DNA of 64,000 nt from Sphingomonas sp. Mn802worker (GCF_000382485.1 NZ_AORY01000012.1:1-64000), one strand, 5' to 3'; positions 47,693 to 57,265 are shown, counted from the stretch's first letter. Notes: generated by a model from the sequence alone, not told the origin. A program made the numbers and translations.

Positions 47693-49027
47693 ATGTCGCA
47701 TCCCGAACCCTCCTCGCTGACCGTGCCCCCCGCTACGCGCCTCGCCGGGCGCATCCGCGTTCCCGGCGACAAATCGATCAGCCATCGCGCGCTGATGCTT
47801 TCTGCGCTTGCGGTCGGCGAAAGCCGGGTCGAGGGATTGCTGGAGGGAGAGGACGTGCTCGCCACCGCCGCCGCGCTACGTGCGATGGGCGCACGGATCG
47901 AGCGTGACGGGGCCGGTGTGTGGACGATCAACGGCTTCGGGGTCGGCGGACTGCTGCAACCCGCCGCCGCGCTCGACATGGGCAATTCGGGCACCTCGAC
48001 CCGGCTGCTGATGGGGCTGATCGCCTCGCATCCGATCACCGCGACCTTCACCGGCGACGCCTCGCTATCGGCCCGCCCGATGGAGCGCGTCATCACGCCC
48101 TTGTCGCGCATGGGCGCGGACATCACCGCCTCGCCCGGTGGTCGTCTGCCGCTGATGCTGCGCGGTCTCTGCCCCGCGGTGCCGATCGAGTATGCGCTGC
48201 CGGTCGCCTCCGCGCAGGTGAAGTCGGCGATCCTGCTCGCCGGGCTCAACACGCCCGGCATCACCCGCGTGATCGAGCCGGTGCTGACGCGCGATCACAG
48301 CGAGCGGATGCTCGCAGGCTTCGGTGCCGAAGTGCTGGTCGAGGAGACGAGCCGTGGGCGCATCATCTCAATCACGGGCGAGGCGGAGCTGCGCCCGCAG
48401 TCGATCGTCGTGCCGGGCGATCCCTCGTCCGCCGCCTTCTGGATGGTCGCCGCATCGATCGTGCCGGGCAGCGATGTCACGATCGAGAACGTCGGGCTCA
48501 ACCCTACCCGTGCCGGCCTCGTCACTGCGCTCCGCATGATGGGCGCCGACATCACCGAGATCTCCCCGCGCACCGTCGGCGGGGAGCCGGTCGCCGACTT
48601 GCGCGTCCGCCACGCCGCGTTACGGGGGATCACCGTGCCACACGACCTCGCGCCGTCGATGATCGACGAATATCCCGTGCTGTTCGTCGCCGCGGCCTTC
48701 GCCGCCGGCCGAACCGTCGCGCGCGGCGCCGACGAACTGCGCGTGAAGGAAAGCGACCGCATCGCTGCGATGCGCGCCGCGCTGGAGGCAAGCGGGGTGC
48801 AGGTCACCGAGCACGAGGACGGCCTGTCGGTCGACGGCAGCGGCGGTGACGCGATCCCGGGCGGAGGCACCGTCGCGACGCAACTCGACCATCGCATCGC
48901 GATGAGCATGACCGTTGCCGCGCTTCATGCCCGCACCGCCATCACGCTCGACAACGTGTCGCCGGTACGCACCAGCTACCCGACCTTCTTCGACCAACTG
49001 GCAGCGCTTTCGGGAGAAGTCGCATGA
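47693..49027 (+). CDS. aroA: 3-phosphoshikimate 1-carboxyvinyltransferase (EPSP synthase)
   Basis: It transfers the enolpyruvyl group of PEP to shikimate-3-phosphate in aromatic amino acid synthesis. The 444-residue protein has GDKSISHRALML near residue 25, DMGNSGTSTRLLMG near residue 100, RPMERVITPL, DEYPVLFVAAAFA and the late LDHRIAMSM. The glycine in the GNSGTS loop is at the position where glyphosate-tolerant CP4-type enzymes have alanine, so ordinary sensitivity would be predicted. It overlaps cmk by 4 nt. Confidence 0.97.
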   Translation: MSHPEPSSLTVPPATRLAGRIRVPGDKSISHRALMLSALAVGESRVEGLLEGEDVLATAAALRAMGARIERDGAGVWTINGFGVGGLLQPAAALDMGNSGTSTRLLMGLIASHPITATFTGDASLSARPMERVITPLSRMGADITASPGGRLPLMLRGLCPAVPIEYALPVASAQVKSAILLAGLNTPGITRVIEPVLTRDHSERMLAGFGAEVLVEETSRGRIISITGEAELRPQSIVVPGDPSSAAFWMVAASIVPGSDVTIENVGLNPTRAGLVTALRMMGADITEISPRTVGGEPVADLRVRHAALRGITVPHDLAPSMIDEYPVLFVAAAFAAGRTVARGADELRVKESDRIAAMRAALEASGVQVTEHEDGLSVDGSGGDAIPGGGTVATQLDHRIAMSMTVAALHARTAITLDNVSPVRTSYPTFFDQLAALSGEVA

Positions 49028-49650
49028 TCATCGCCGTAGACGGCCCCGCCGCATCGGGCAAGGGCACGATCGCCAAGGCGCTCGCACGCCACTATCACCT
49101 GCCCCACCTCGACACCGGGCTGCTCTACCGCGCGGTCGCTGCGACCGTGCGTCGCATGGAGCTCGACCCCGAGAAGGAAGCCGATGCCGTCGCCGCCTGC
49201 GACTTCGACGAGCTGACGCTCGCCGATCCGGGCTTGCGCGACGACGATGTCGGGCAACTCGCCTCGGTCGTGTCTGCCCACCCGCTCGTGCGCGCGGCAT
49301 TGCTCCAACGGCAGAAACGCTTCGCGCATCAGGAGGGCGGCGCGGTGCTCGACGGACGCGACATCGGCACGGTGATCGCCCCCGACGCGCTCGCCAAGCT
49401 GTTCGTCCGCGCGACGCCGACGATCCGCGCGCAACGCCGCCACGCTGAACTCAAGAACCGCGGCAGCGGCGTCAGCTACGATCAGGTGCTCGCCGACATT
49501 CGCGCGCGCGACGAACGCGACAGCAGCCGCTCGGCCGCCCCGCTTGTACCCGCTGCCGACGCGGCGCTGCTCGACACCAGTTTCCTCTCGATCGACGCCT
49601 CGATCGCCAAGGCAATCGCGCTCGTCGAGGCGCGCCGCCCGCAGGGCTGA
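49024..49650 (+). CDS. cmk: Cytidylate kinase
   Basis: It phosphorylates CMP and dCMP. The 208-residue protein has P-loop VDGPAASGKGTIAK, the HLDTGLLYRAVA CMP-binding motif, LDGRDIGTVIAPDA near residue 120 and DERDSSRSAAPL near the lid. The start overlaps the aroA stop by 4 nt (ATGA). aroA-cmk-rpsA-ihfB is a widespread proteobacterial cluster. Confidence 0.97.
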   Translation: MIIAVDGPAASGKGTIAKALARHYHLPHLDTGLLYRAVAATVRRMELDPEKEADAVAACDFDELTLADPGLRDDDVGQLASVVSAHPLVRAALLQRQKRFAHQEGGAVLDGRDIGTVIAPDALAKLFVRATPTIRAQRRHAELKNRGSGVSYDQVLADIRARDERDSSRSAAPLVPAADAALLDTSFLSIDASIAKAIALVEARRPQG

Positions 49651-49863
49651 TCGCCAGCGCCGATGCTTGCTTGTTCACCCCGCTTCGGCTAAGGGCGCGC
49701 GGTCCAGCGGGCTTAGGGTTCGCGGAGGCATGGCGCGGCTGTTCCTATCTGCCGCGCCCTTTTCGCATCAGCGTTCTGTGTCTCTGCATATTCTCGGCGC
49801 GCGCGGATACCGCGTCCGGCATGGGGTCGGCGTGGTGTTTTGGCCCTGGGGGTTGCCCCTAGA

Positions 49864-49884
49864 CCAGCGGAACCAACCGCTTGG
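49864..49884 (+). promoter_or_regulatory. Stem-loop in the rpsA leader
   Basis: The 267-nt gap before rpsA holds a stem-loop CCA-GCGG / CCGC-(T)-TGG with loop AACCAA, ending 33 nt before the ATG. Just upstream GGGG-GTTG-CCCC (about 49848-49859) forms a second small hairpin. S1 is autoregulated through its leader in enterobacteria, so these are candidates for the equivalent element. The rest of the gap holds no clear gene. Confidence 0.45.
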
Positions 49885-49917
49885 CCGGAAACGATAACGT
49901 TTAGGACTTACGGACTT

Positions 49918-51624
49918 ATGGCCTCTACGGCAGCTCCCTCACGCGACGATTTCGCGGCAATGCTCGATGACATGTTCGGCGGCGCCGACAGCTTCGAGGG
50001 CCGCGTGGTGCTCGGCACCGTTACCGGCATCGAGAATGACCTGGCCGTCATCGACGTCGGCCTGAAGAGCGAAGGCCGCGTGCCGCTGCGCGAATTCGCG
50101 CCGGCGCCGGGCCAGAAGGCCGAGCTGAAGATCGGCGACGAGGTCGAGGTCTACGTCGACCGCGTCGAGAACATGCACGGCGAAGCGATGCTTAGCCGCG
50201 ACCGCGCGCGCCGCGAGGCCGCCTGGGACAAGCTCGAGGTTGAGTTCGCGAAGACCGCACGGGTCGAGGGCACGATCTTCGGTCGCGTCAAGGGCGGCTT
50301 CACGGTCGACCTCTCGGGCGCCGTCGCCTTCCTGCCGGGCAGCCAGGTCGACATCCGCCCGGTGCGCGACGTCACCCCGCTGATGGACATTCCGCAGCCG
50401 TTCCAGATCCTCAAGATGGACCGCAAGCGCGGCAACATCGTCGTGTCGCGTCGCGCGGTGCTCGAGGAAACCCGCGCCGAGCAGCGTTCGGGCCTGATCC
50501 AGAGCCTGGCCGAAGGTCAGATCATCGAGGGCGTGGTCAAGAACATCACTGATTATGGTGCGTTCGTTGATCTCGGCGGCATCGACGGCCTGCTCCACGT
50601 CACCGATTTGTCGTACAAGCGCGTCCAGCATCCGTCCGAGATGATCAACATCGGCGACACGGTGAAGGTGCAGATCATCCGCATCAACAAGGACACGCAG
50701 CGCATCTCGCTCGGCATGAAGCAGCTTGAGAGCGATCCGTGGGACGGCGCCGGCGTCAAGTACCCGGTCGGTGCGAAGCTGTCGGGCCGCGTGACCAACA
50801 TCACCGAATATGGTGCGTTCGTCGAGCTGGAGCCGGGTATCGAGGGTCTGGTTCACGTCTCCGAGATGAGCTGGACCAAGAAGAACGTCCATCCGGGCAA
50901 GATCGTCTCGACCAGCCAGGAAGTCGACGTGGTGGTGCTCGAGGTCGACGCCGAGAAGCGTCGCATTTCGCTCGGCCTCAAGCAGGCGCAGGCCAATCCG
51001 TGGGAGGCGTTCGCCGCCGCTCACCCGATCGGGTCGACCGTCGAGGGCGAAGTCAAGAACGCGACCGAGTTCGGCCTGTTCATCGGCCTCGACAACGATG
51101 TCGATGGCATGGTCCACATGTCGGACATCGCCTGGGGCGTGTCGGGCGAGGACGCGCTCAACCTGCACCGCAAGGGCGAGACCGTTCAGGCTGTCGTGCT
51201 CGACATCGACTCGGAGAAGGAGCGCATCTCGCTCGGCATGAAGCAGCTCGAGCGTGGCGGCCCCGTCACCGCTGGCGCGGGCGACCGCATCGGCAAGAAC
51301 CAGGTGGTCACCGTCACGGTGCTCGAGGTTCGCGATGCCGGCCTCGAAGTGCAGCAGGGTGACGACGGCGCGACCGGCTTCATCAAGCGCACCGATCTCG
51401 GCCGTGACCGCGACGAGCAGCGTCCGGAGCGTTTCCAGGTCGGTCAGAAGTTCGACGCGATGGTGACCGGTTTCGACCGTTCCAAGAAGCCGACCTTCTC
51501 GATCAAGGCGATGCAGATCTCCGAGGAGAAGCAGGCCGTCGCGCAATACGGTTCGTCCGATTCAGGTGCGTCGCTCGGCGACATCCTGGGCGAAGCGCTC
51601 AAGGCACGCGAATCGAAGAAGTAA
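49918..51624 (+). CDS. rpsA: 30S ribosomal protein S1
   Basis: S1 unfolds and binds mRNA on the 30S subunit. The 568-residue protein has six S1 (OB-fold) repeats spanning about residues 30-540, with typical strands such as [41 protein letters not shown] and [20 protein letters not shown], each followed by RISLG(M/L)KQ. ATG 49918 is preferred because the upstream in-frame part has no homology. A strong terminator follows. Confidence 0.97.
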   Translation: MASTAAPSRDDFAAMLDDMFGGADSFEGRVVLGTVTGIENDLAVIDVGLKSEGRVPLREFAPAPGQKAELKIGDEVEVYVDRVENMHGEAMLSRDRARREAAWDKLEVEFAKTARVEGTIFGRVKGGFTVDLSGAVAFLPGSQVDIRPVRDVTPLMDIPQPFQILKMDRKRGNIVVSRRAVLEETRAEQRSGLIQSLAEGQIIEGVVKNITDYGAFVDLGGIDGLLHVTDLSYKRVQHPSEMINIGDTVKVQIIRINKDTQRISLGMKQLESDPWDGAGVKYPVGAKLSGRVTNITEYGAFVELEPGIEGLVHVSEMSWTKKNVHPGKIVSTSQEVDVVVLEVDAEKRRISLGLKQAQANPWEAFAAAHPIGSTVEGEVKNATEFGLFIGLDNDVDGMVHMSDIAWGVSGEDALNLHRKGETVQAVVLDIDSEKERISLGMKQLERGGPVTAGAGDRIGKNQVVTVTVLEVRDAGLEVQQGDDGATGFIKRTDLGRDRDEQRPERFQVGQKFDAMVTGFDRSKKPTFSIKAMQISEEKQAVAQYGSSDSGASLGDILGEALKARESKK

Positions 51625-51640
51625 GCGTCTGCCCGCCAGG

Positions 51641-51690
51641 GCAAACGAAACACGCGAAGGGGTCGGCAGCGCCGGCCCCTTTTCGTTTGC
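51641..51690 (+). terminator. Intrinsic terminator of rpsA
   Basis: The outer arms GCAAACGAAA and TTTCGTTTGC are perfectly complementary over 10 bp and enclose an inner GC-rich stem (GGGGTCGGC / GCCGGCCCC) followed by TTTT. Located 17 nt after the rpsA stop, this is the clearest terminator in the window and makes ihfB depend on its own promoter. Confidence 0.85.
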
Positions 51691-51796
51691 GCCCGTGTCC
51701 AGGCGGATCGGTCCTATCGCGCGGGCGGATTTATCTGTATCAACGTCGGGCCGCAGCGGTCTGCGCGGTTGCGTGATGCGATGGTTGGGGAAGCAA

Positions 51797-52075
51797 ATGA
51801 TTCGGTCGGAACTCGTCAACCGGCTCACGGACGAAAACCCGGAATTGTCCCAGCGCGACGTCGAAGCGATCGTCTCCACCTTCTTCGACCAGATCACCGA
51901 CCGTCTGGCGGCGAACGGCCGCGTCGAACTACGCGGCTTCGGCGCCTTCTCGACCCGCCAGCGTGACGAGCGCACCGGTCGCAACCCGCGCACCGGCGAA
52001 ACGGTCGACGTCACCGCAAAGCGGGTGCCCTATTTCAAGCCGGGCAAGGAAATGCGCCAGCGCCTCAACGTCTGA
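51797..52075 (+). CDS. ihfB: Integration host factor beta subunit
   Basis: This is the beta chain of the DNA-bending heterodimer IHF. The 92-residue protein has the HU/IHF fold with [10 protein letters not shown], the [29 protein letters not shown]-binding arm including the minor-groove-intercalating Pro in RNPRTG, and [23 protein letters not shown] precedes ATG 51797. It lies downstream of the rpsA terminator, so it probably has a promoter in the 51691-51796 gap. Confidence 0.96.
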   Translation: MIRSELVNRLTDENPELSQRDVEAIVSTFFDQITDRLAANGRVELRGFGAFSTRQRDERTGRNPRTGETVDVTAKRVPYFKPGKEMRQRLNV

Positions 52076-52144
52076 CCGACGCGCTCTCGTCGCTTCAACG
52101 CTTGACGCGCCCCCACCAAGCGCGCTCAAGCACGAAGCGGATGC

Positions 52145-52228
52145 GCGGACGTGGCGGAATCGGTAGACGCTGGAGACTTAAAATCTTCTGCCCATGGCGT
52201 GCGGGTTCGAGTCCCGCCGTCCGCACCA
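52145..52228 (+). tRNA. tRNA-Leu(UAA)
   Basis: The acceptor GCGGACG pairs with CGTCCGC, with the D-arm GGCGGAATCGGTAGACGC. The anticodon stem GGAGA/TCTTC carries loop CTTAAAA (anticodon TAA). A long variable arm, a GGGTTCGAGTCCC T-arm and an encoded CCA follow. The long variable arm and anticodon give leucine. Confidence 0.97.
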
Positions 52229-52245
52229 TCTTTGCAGTCGCGGCG

Positions 52246-53676
52246 ATGCCGCCGCTGCTCCTCACGACATCGTGCGATCGTCGCACCGATAGTGGCCCCG
52301 TCATCGTCAGCGTCATCGGCGACGCGCCAGCGATCGCCGGCACCGATCGCCGCCTGCTCGCGACCTCCGACCGCGTGCTGACCGACGCGGTGGCGGAAGG
52401 ATTGGTCCGTTTCGATGCCGCCGGACAGATCGAAGGCGGGCTTGCCGAACGCTGGACCGTCACCGATGACGGTACCAGCTTCATCTTCCGCCTGCGCGAG
52501 GCACGCTGGGCCGACGGACAGCCTGTCCGCGCCAGCCAGATCGTCACCCTGCTCAAGCGGCAGCTTGCCCGCGGCGCACGCAACAGCCTCGCCCCTTATC
52601 TCAGCGCGATCGACGATGTGGTCGAGATGACGCCCGAGGTGATCGAAGTCGAACTCGCCCGCCCACGCCCCGATCTGCTCAAGCTCTTCGCGCAACCCGA
52701 ACTGGCGCTGGTTCGCAGCGCACGCGGCGAAGGCGCCGGCCCGTTCCGCGCGACACCCGGTGGAGCGCGCGCCGTGCTGCTGCGCCCGATCGAGGATCCC
52801 GACCGTGATCCCGACGACGATCGCCCGCAACCGGAAGACAACGTCCGACTGATCGGCGAGCGCGCCGCCCGCGCGATCGTACGCTTCACGCAAGGCCGCG
52901 CCGACCTCGTCACCGGCGGCACCATCGCCGACTGGCCGCTCGTCCAGCGTGCGGAGCCGGTCGCCGGGACGCTGCGCCTCGACCCTGCCGCCGGTCTGTT
53001 CGGCCTCGCCGTCATGCGCCGCGATGGTTTCCTGGCTGATGCGGACAACCGCGCCGCACTGGCCGCCGCATTCGATCGTGCCGCGCTGGTGACGGCCGTG
53101 TCGCCCGACTGGGCGCCCGCGGAGGCGTTGTTGCCCGACCAGCTCGATTCGCTTGCGCCGCCCACGCAGCCTGCCTGGACGACGCTAGCGCGCGAGCAAC
53201 GCCTTGCGGCCGTCCGCGCGCGTGTAGCCGCATCGCGCGTGGCCGCAGGCACGCCGACGCTCGGGCTTGCGTTGCCGGTGGGCACCGGTGGAACGCTGTT
53301 GTGGACGCGCCTCGCCACCGACCTCTACGCGATGGGGATCAGGCCGCTGCGGCTCAGTCCCGACGATCCCGCCGCCGACCTGCGGCTCGTCGACCTCGTC
53401 GCACCGTATGACAGCGCGCGCTGGTACCTGTCCGAAGCGTGCCTAGCCTGTTCCGATGTGGCGCAGCAGGCGATCGAGGATGCCCGCGTCGCCCCGACCG
53501 CCGACGCCCGCGCAGCAACCATTGCGCGCGCCGACGCGGCATTGACCGCCGACGCCACATTCATCCCGCTCGCCCGGCCGCTGCGCTGGTCGCTGGTCTC
53601 GGTCCGGCTGGCGCAATGGCAGGCGAATACACGCGCGTGGCATCCGTTGAACCACCTGCGCCGCGATACCAGATGA
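52246..53676 (+). CDS. Peptide/oligopeptide ABC transporter substrate-binding protein, orphan
   Basis: The protein of at least 476 residues has the SBP_bac_5 pattern: VTDAVAEGLVRFD near the N-terminus, AERWTVTDDGTSFIFRLREARWADGQPV and later alpha/beta lobes. It probably binds peptides or nickel-like ligands in the periplasm. A lipobox-like LLTTSC with Asp at +2 follows the ATG closely, but the stretch before the Cys (MPPLLLTTS) is too short and lacks basic residues. A complete signal would need a start upstream at ATG 52141, inside the tRNA-Leu region. No permease or ATPase genes are adjacent. Confidence 0.75.
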   Translation: MPPLLLTTSCDRRTDSGPVIVSVIGDAPAIAGTDRRLLATSDRVLTDAVAEGLVRFDAAGQIEGGLAERWTVTDDGTSFIFRLREARWADGQPVRASQIVTLLKRQLARGARNSLAPYLSAIDDVVEMTPEVIEVELARPRPDLLKLFAQPELALVRSARGEGAGPFRATPGGARAVLLRPIEDPDRDPDDDRPQPEDNVRLIGERAARAIVRFTQGRADLVTGGTIADWPLVQRAEPVAGTLRLDPAAGLFGLAVMRRDGFLADADNRAALAAAFDRAALVTAVSPDWAPAEALLPDQLDSLAPPTQPAWTTLAREQRLAAVRARVAASRVAAGTPTLGLALPVGTGGTLLWTRLATDLYAMGIRPLRLSPDDPAADLRLVDLVAPYDSARWYLSEACLACSDVAQQAIEDARVAPTADARAATIARADAALTADATFIPLARPLRWSLVSVRLAQWQANTRAWHPLNHLRRDTR

Positions 53677-53682
53677 TGGCGC

Positions 53683-54108
53683 ATGACCATCCGTCCTGAC
53701 GCCATCCCGCTCGGTCTCTCCTCTGCCAACCTGCCGCTCGGGCGTGATCCCGCTTCGGTGCGGCGCCGGCTGGTCGCGATGGAGCAGTTGCTGGAAGGAT
53801 TGTTCGTCATCCCCGGCATCAACCGCCGCGTCGGCCTGGACTTCATCCTGGGGCTGATCCCGGTCGCGGGCGACGCGCTCGCCGCCGCACTCGGCGGTTG
53901 GCTGGTGTGGGAGGCACGCAACCTCGGCATGGGCAAGCTTGCGCTAATGCGGATGACCGGCCGCGTCGGCTTCGACGCGCTGGTCGGGCTCGTCCCCTTT
54001 TTCGGCGATGCCGCCGACCTCTATTACCGCTCGAACACGCGCAACCTGAAGCAGATCATGCGGCACCTCGACAAGCACCATCCCGCCACCGTCACGATCG
54101 ACCGTTAG
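53683..54108 (+). CDS. DUF4112 membrane protein
   Basis: The 141-residue protein matches DUF4112: RRVGLDFILGLIPVAGDALAAALGGWLVW followed by RVGFDALVGLVPFFGDAADLYYRSNTRNL, a pair of similar hydrophobic hairpins with G(L/F)IP-x-x-GD motifs. It is probably embedded in the inner membrane. The function is unknown. It starts 6 nt after the binding-protein gene, so the two may be co-transcribed. It converges with the NamZ-type gene with a 4-nt overlap. Confidence 0.88.
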   Translation: MTIRPDAIPLGLSSANLPLGRDPASVRRRLVAMEQLLEGLFVIPGINRRVGLDFILGLIPVAGDALAAALGGWLVWEARNLGMGKLALMRMTGRVGFDALVGLVPFFGDAADLYYRSNTRNLKQIMRHLDKHHPATVTIDR

Positions 54109-55301
54109 TAAAGCAGGAACGGCGCGCGCTTCTCCATCCAGGCACGCTCATCAAGAATCGTGAGCGCGTCCAGGTCACCGGGCTGAGCACCCGCCTCGTC
54201 GACCCACTCGCGTAATCCCGGTCCGCCGTTGATGACGTCGATCGCCAGCTTGTCGAACTCGTACTCATAAGGAAAGTCGCGCCACAGCGCGTAATCGGGG
54301 CGCAGGCGGCGCAGTGCCTTGAACGCCAGCGCCTGCAACCGCCACGGTCGGAACGCCGCATGGTCATAGCCCGCGCCCTCAGCGTGGATGAACACGCCCG
54401 CACACAACTCGCCCGCGTGCTTGTGGAACGTCGGCTGGAACCAGATGTCACGCAAGGTGCAACCCGCGAGCCATTTGGGCGCGAGCGCCTGCATCTCCGC
54501 GATCAATGCACGCGCGTCCACGTCAGGCGCACCGAACAATTCGAGCGGCCGCGTCGTCCCGCGCCCTTCCGACAATGTCGTGCCCTCCAGCATCACCGTG
54601 CCGGCATAGGCACGCGCCATGTTGACGTTCGCCGCATTGGGGCTCGGATTGATCCACACCCGCGTCTCGGGCCAGCCGAAACCCGGAGCCGCCTCGGGCG
54701 CCCAGCCTTCCATCGTCACGACGCGGTAGTCGACATCAAGCCGGTAATGCGCGACGAACCACTGCCCCAGCTCGCCCAGCGTCATCCCGTGCCGCATCGG
54801 CATCGGTCCCGCTCCGACGAAGCTTTCCCAGCCCTCGCGCAAGCTCAGTCCCTCGACCGGACGTCCCGCCGGATTGGGTCGATCCAGCACCCAAACCGTC
54901 TTGCCATGTTCCGCCGCGGCTTCGAGCACGTAGAGCAGCGTCGTCACGAAGGTGTAGATGCGGCAGCCCACGTCCTGCAAATCGACCAACATCACGTCGA
55001 ACGTGTCCATCGACGCCGGCGTTGGACGGCGCACCTCGCCGTACAGGCTGAACACCGGCATGCCGTAGGTCGGATCGGTGAAGTCGGGCGACTCCATCAT
55101 ATTGTCCTGCAGGTCGCCGCGCACGCCGTGCTGCGGCCCGAACACCGCCGACACGTTGACGCCCGCCGCCACCAGCGCGTCGAGCGAGTGCGTCAGATCG
55201 GCGGTCACCGATGCGGGATGCGCCAGCAGCGCGATGCGGCGTCCCTCAAGCTGGCGGCGAAGGCTCGCATCGGCGAGCAGGCGATCGATCCCGAAGTTCA
55301 T
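54105..55301 (-). CDS. DUF1343 / NamZ-type exo-beta-N-acetylmuramidase
   Basis: The 398-residue protein matches DUF1343 (glycosidase family GH171), of which NamZ removes terminal N-acetylmuramic acid from peptidoglycan fragments. Motifs include GPQHGVRGDLQDNM near residue 65, VDLQDVGCRIYTF, VLDRPNPAGR, SEGRGTTRPLELFGAP and WFQPTFHKHAGELC. No signal peptide is visible ([11 protein letters not shown]), so a cytosolic role in wall-fragment recycling is likely. It overlaps the DOMON-like gene by 4 nt. Confidence 0.88.
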   Translation of the reverse strand: MNFGIDRLLADASLRRQLEGRRIALLAHPASVTADLTHSLDALVAAGVNVSAVFGPQHGVRGDLQDNMMESPDFTDPTYGMPVFSLYGEVRRPTPASMDTFDVMLVDLQDVGCRIYTFVTTLLYVLEAAAEHGKTVWVLDRPNPAGRPVEGLSLREGWESFVGAGPMPMRHGMTLGELGQWFVAHYRLDVDYRVVTMEGWAPEAAPGFGWPETRVWINPSPNAANVNMARAYAGTVMLEGTTLSEGRGTTRPLELFGAPDVDARALIAEMQALAPKWLAGCTLRDIWFQPTFHKHAGELCAGVFIHAEGAGYDHAAFRPWRLQALAFKALRRLRPDYALWRDFPYEYEFDKLAIDVINGGPGLREWVDEAGAQPGDLDALTILDERAWMEKRAPFLLY

Positions 55302-55828
55302 GGGCGCGCTGGTGCCGGGAGCCGTGCGGCAAAGCAATCGCGATGATGGAAGTCGGGCGCGCCCGGGGGATGCTCGAGCGCCCAGAACGAGCGACGTCCA
55401 CCCGTTTCCTCGATCACCGCGGTCAGCGACATCAGCAGCTCGCCGTGCGGCAATCCGCTCAGGTCGCAGGCGGCCTCCACGCCAGTCGCGGTCCGTTCGA
55501 CACGCGGCACGAGGTCACGCGGAAGGTCGCTCATCGCGTCGCGATACCCGTCAAAGGCGTACGCCGCCCACGCCCCGGACGGCGAGAGGTTGAACTCGAC
55601 GTAATGCTCCTCGTCGTCGAACATCAGAAACAGCTCGAAACAGGTCGTCCGCCAGAGCTCGTCTGTGCGCACCGGGCTCGCCCGATCGGGCCAGACCACG
55701 GCCTCTTGGCCCTCGATGGTATAGCTAAGCAGCACGCCGAGCGGGTCGGTCACGCGCAAGTCGACCGTCGCCCCGCGTACGGCGAGCGGCGGGTGGTCGG
55801 GGTGCGGGATCAGCGAATAGCGCGTCAT
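55298..55828 (-). CDS. DOMON-like domain protein
   Basis: The 176-residue all-beta protein matches the DOMON-like fold often encoded with DUF1343 or murein-recycling genes. It contains [34 protein letters not shown] and the C-terminal [24 protein letters not shown] folds bind sugars or heme. A sugar or muropeptide ligand is suggested by the neighbouring NamZ-type gene, to which it is coupled by an ATGA overlap. No signal peptide is seen. Confidence 0.8.
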   Translation of the reverse strand: MTRYSLIPHPDHPPLAVRGATVDLRVTDPLGVLLSYTIEGQEAVVWPDRASPVRTDELWRTTCFELFLMFDDEEHYVEFNLSPSGAWAAYAFDGYRDAMSDLPRDLVPRVERTATGVEAACDLSGLPHGELLMSLTAVIEETGGRRSFWALEHPPGAPDFHHRDCFAARLPAPARP

Positions 55829-55878
55829 CCCCGCACCCTAGGAAATCGCGCGGGAAATCGCTATGTCCGAGCACTCTC

Positions 55879-57210
55879 ATGGCAACGCAACTTCCCTCCC
55901 CGCCCCGCGTGGGCATGGTGTCGCTCGGCTGTCCCAAGAACCTGGTCGACAGCGAACGCATCCTGACGCAGCTCCGCGCCGACGGTTATCAGATGAGCGC
56001 CGATTATTCGGGCGCCGATGTCGTGCTGGTCAACACCTGCGGCTTTCTCGATTCGGCGAAGGAGGAGAGCCTCGAAGCGATCGGCGAGGCGATTGCGGAG
56101 AACGGCCGCGTCATCGTCACCGGCTGCATGGGCAAGGAAGCCGAGGCGATCCGCACGCGCTTTCCGCAGGTGCTCGCGATCACCGGGGCGCACGAATACG
56201 AGCAGGTGGTGGAGGCGGTCCACGTCGCCGCGCCTGCGTCGATCAGCCCCTACGTCGACCTGATCCCCGATGCGGGGCTGAAGCTCACGCCGCGCCATTA
56301 CAGCTACCTGAAGATCTCGGAAGGCTGCAACCATCGCTGCTCCTTCTGCATCATCCCGTCCTTACGCGGCGACCTCGTCAGCCGCCGTCCCGACGCGATC
56401 CTGCGCGAGGCGGAAAAGCTGGTGGCCGCGGGCACGCGCGAACTGCTCGTCATCAGCCAGGATACCTCGGCCTACGGCATCGACATCCGCCGCGAGCCGC
56501 GTAGCTGGAAGGGACGCGAGGTCATACCGCACATGACCGATCTCGCGCGCGAACTGGGCCAGATCGCGCCCTGGGTGCGGCTCCATTACGTCTACCCCTA
56601 CCCGCACGTCGATCAGGTGATCCCGCTGATGGCGGAAGGGCTGGTGCTTCCCTACCTTGACATCCCGTTCCAGCATGCCGCGCCCGCGGTGCTGCGCCGG
56701 ATGAAGCGGCCCGCGAACGATGCCAAGGTACTCGACCGTATCCGTACGTGGCGTGACATCTGCCCCGACATCGCAATCCGATCGACCTTCGTCGTCGGCT
56801 TCCCCGGTGAAACTGAGGCCGATTTCGAGTATTTGCTCGACTGGCTCGACGAAGCACAGCTCGATCGCGTCGGCGCGTTCCGCTTCGAGCCCGTGGAGGG
56901 TGCGACCGCCAACCTGCTGCCCGATCACGTGCCCGAGGAGGTCAAGGAAGAGCGCTACGCCCGCGTGATGGAAAAAACCGCGGCGATCTCGGCGGCCAAG
57001 CTCCAGCGCAAGGTCGGTCGCACGCTCGACGTCATCATCGACGCGGTCGATGCGGAGAGCGGCGGTGCGACCGGCCGCTCCTACGCCGACGCGCCCGAGA
57101 TCGACGGCGAGGTGCAGCTGCGCGATGCCGGCCACCTGAACCTCGGCGACATCGTGCCCGTCACGATCGAGGACGCGGACGACCACGACCTCTACGGCGT
57201 ACCTGCCTGA
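55879..57210 (+). CDS. rimO: Ribosomal protein S12 methylthiotransferase
   Basis: This radical-SAM enzyme methylthiolates the conserved Asp of ribosomal protein S12. The 443-residue protein has an N-terminal UPF0004 domain ([31 protein letters not shown]; three cluster cysteines), the radical-SAM motif CNHRCSFC near residue 155, and a C-terminal TRAM domain. The family-specific pattern ([10 protein letters not shown] and CGFLD-A) distinguishes it from MiaB. It is divergent from the DOMON-like gene by 50 nt. Confidence 0.96.
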   Translation: MATQLPSPPRVGMVSLGCPKNLVDSERILTQLRADGYQMSADYSGADVVLVNTCGFLDSAKEESLEAIGEAIAENGRVIVTGCMGKEAEAIRTRFPQVLAITGAHEYEQVVEAVHVAAPASISPYVDLIPDAGLKLTPRHYSYLKISEGCNHRCSFCIIPSLRGDLVSRRPDAILREAEKLVAAGTRELLVISQDTSAYGIDIRREPRSWKGREVIPHMTDLARELGQIAPWVRLHYVYPYPHVDQVIPLMAEGLVLPYLDIPFQHAAPAVLRRMKRPANDAKVLDRIRTWRDICPDIAIRSTFVVGFPGETEADFEYLLDWLDEAQLDRVGAFRFEPVEGATANLLPDHVPEEVKEERYARVMEKTAAISAAKLQRKVGRTLDVIIDAVDAESGGATGRSYADAPEIDGEVQLRDAGHLNLGDIVPVTIEDADDHDLYGVPA

Positions 57211-57217
57211 GCGTTTT

Positions 57218-57251
57218 CCTGACCTGATCCCGTTTGGTGGATCAGGTCAGG
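57218..57251. terminator. Palindromic hairpin between rimO and the HIRAN gene
   Basis: A perfect 13-bp inverted repeat (CCTGACCTGATCC / GGATCAGGTCAGG, 8-nt loop) lies 8 nt after the rimO stop and 14 nt from the convergent HIRAN stop. TTTT precedes the left arm, so there is no U-tract on the plus transcript. It may terminate both genes by stem strength or be a small intergenic palindrome. Confidence 0.5.
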
Positions 57252-57265
57252 GAACCGTTGATGCG

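Noticed and set aside
49939-51546. 535-codon open frame on the minus strand across rpsA
   Set aside because: It lies fully antisense to ribosomal protein S1, with His/Leu/Asp-rich repetitive sequence mirroring the S1 repeats and no independent support.
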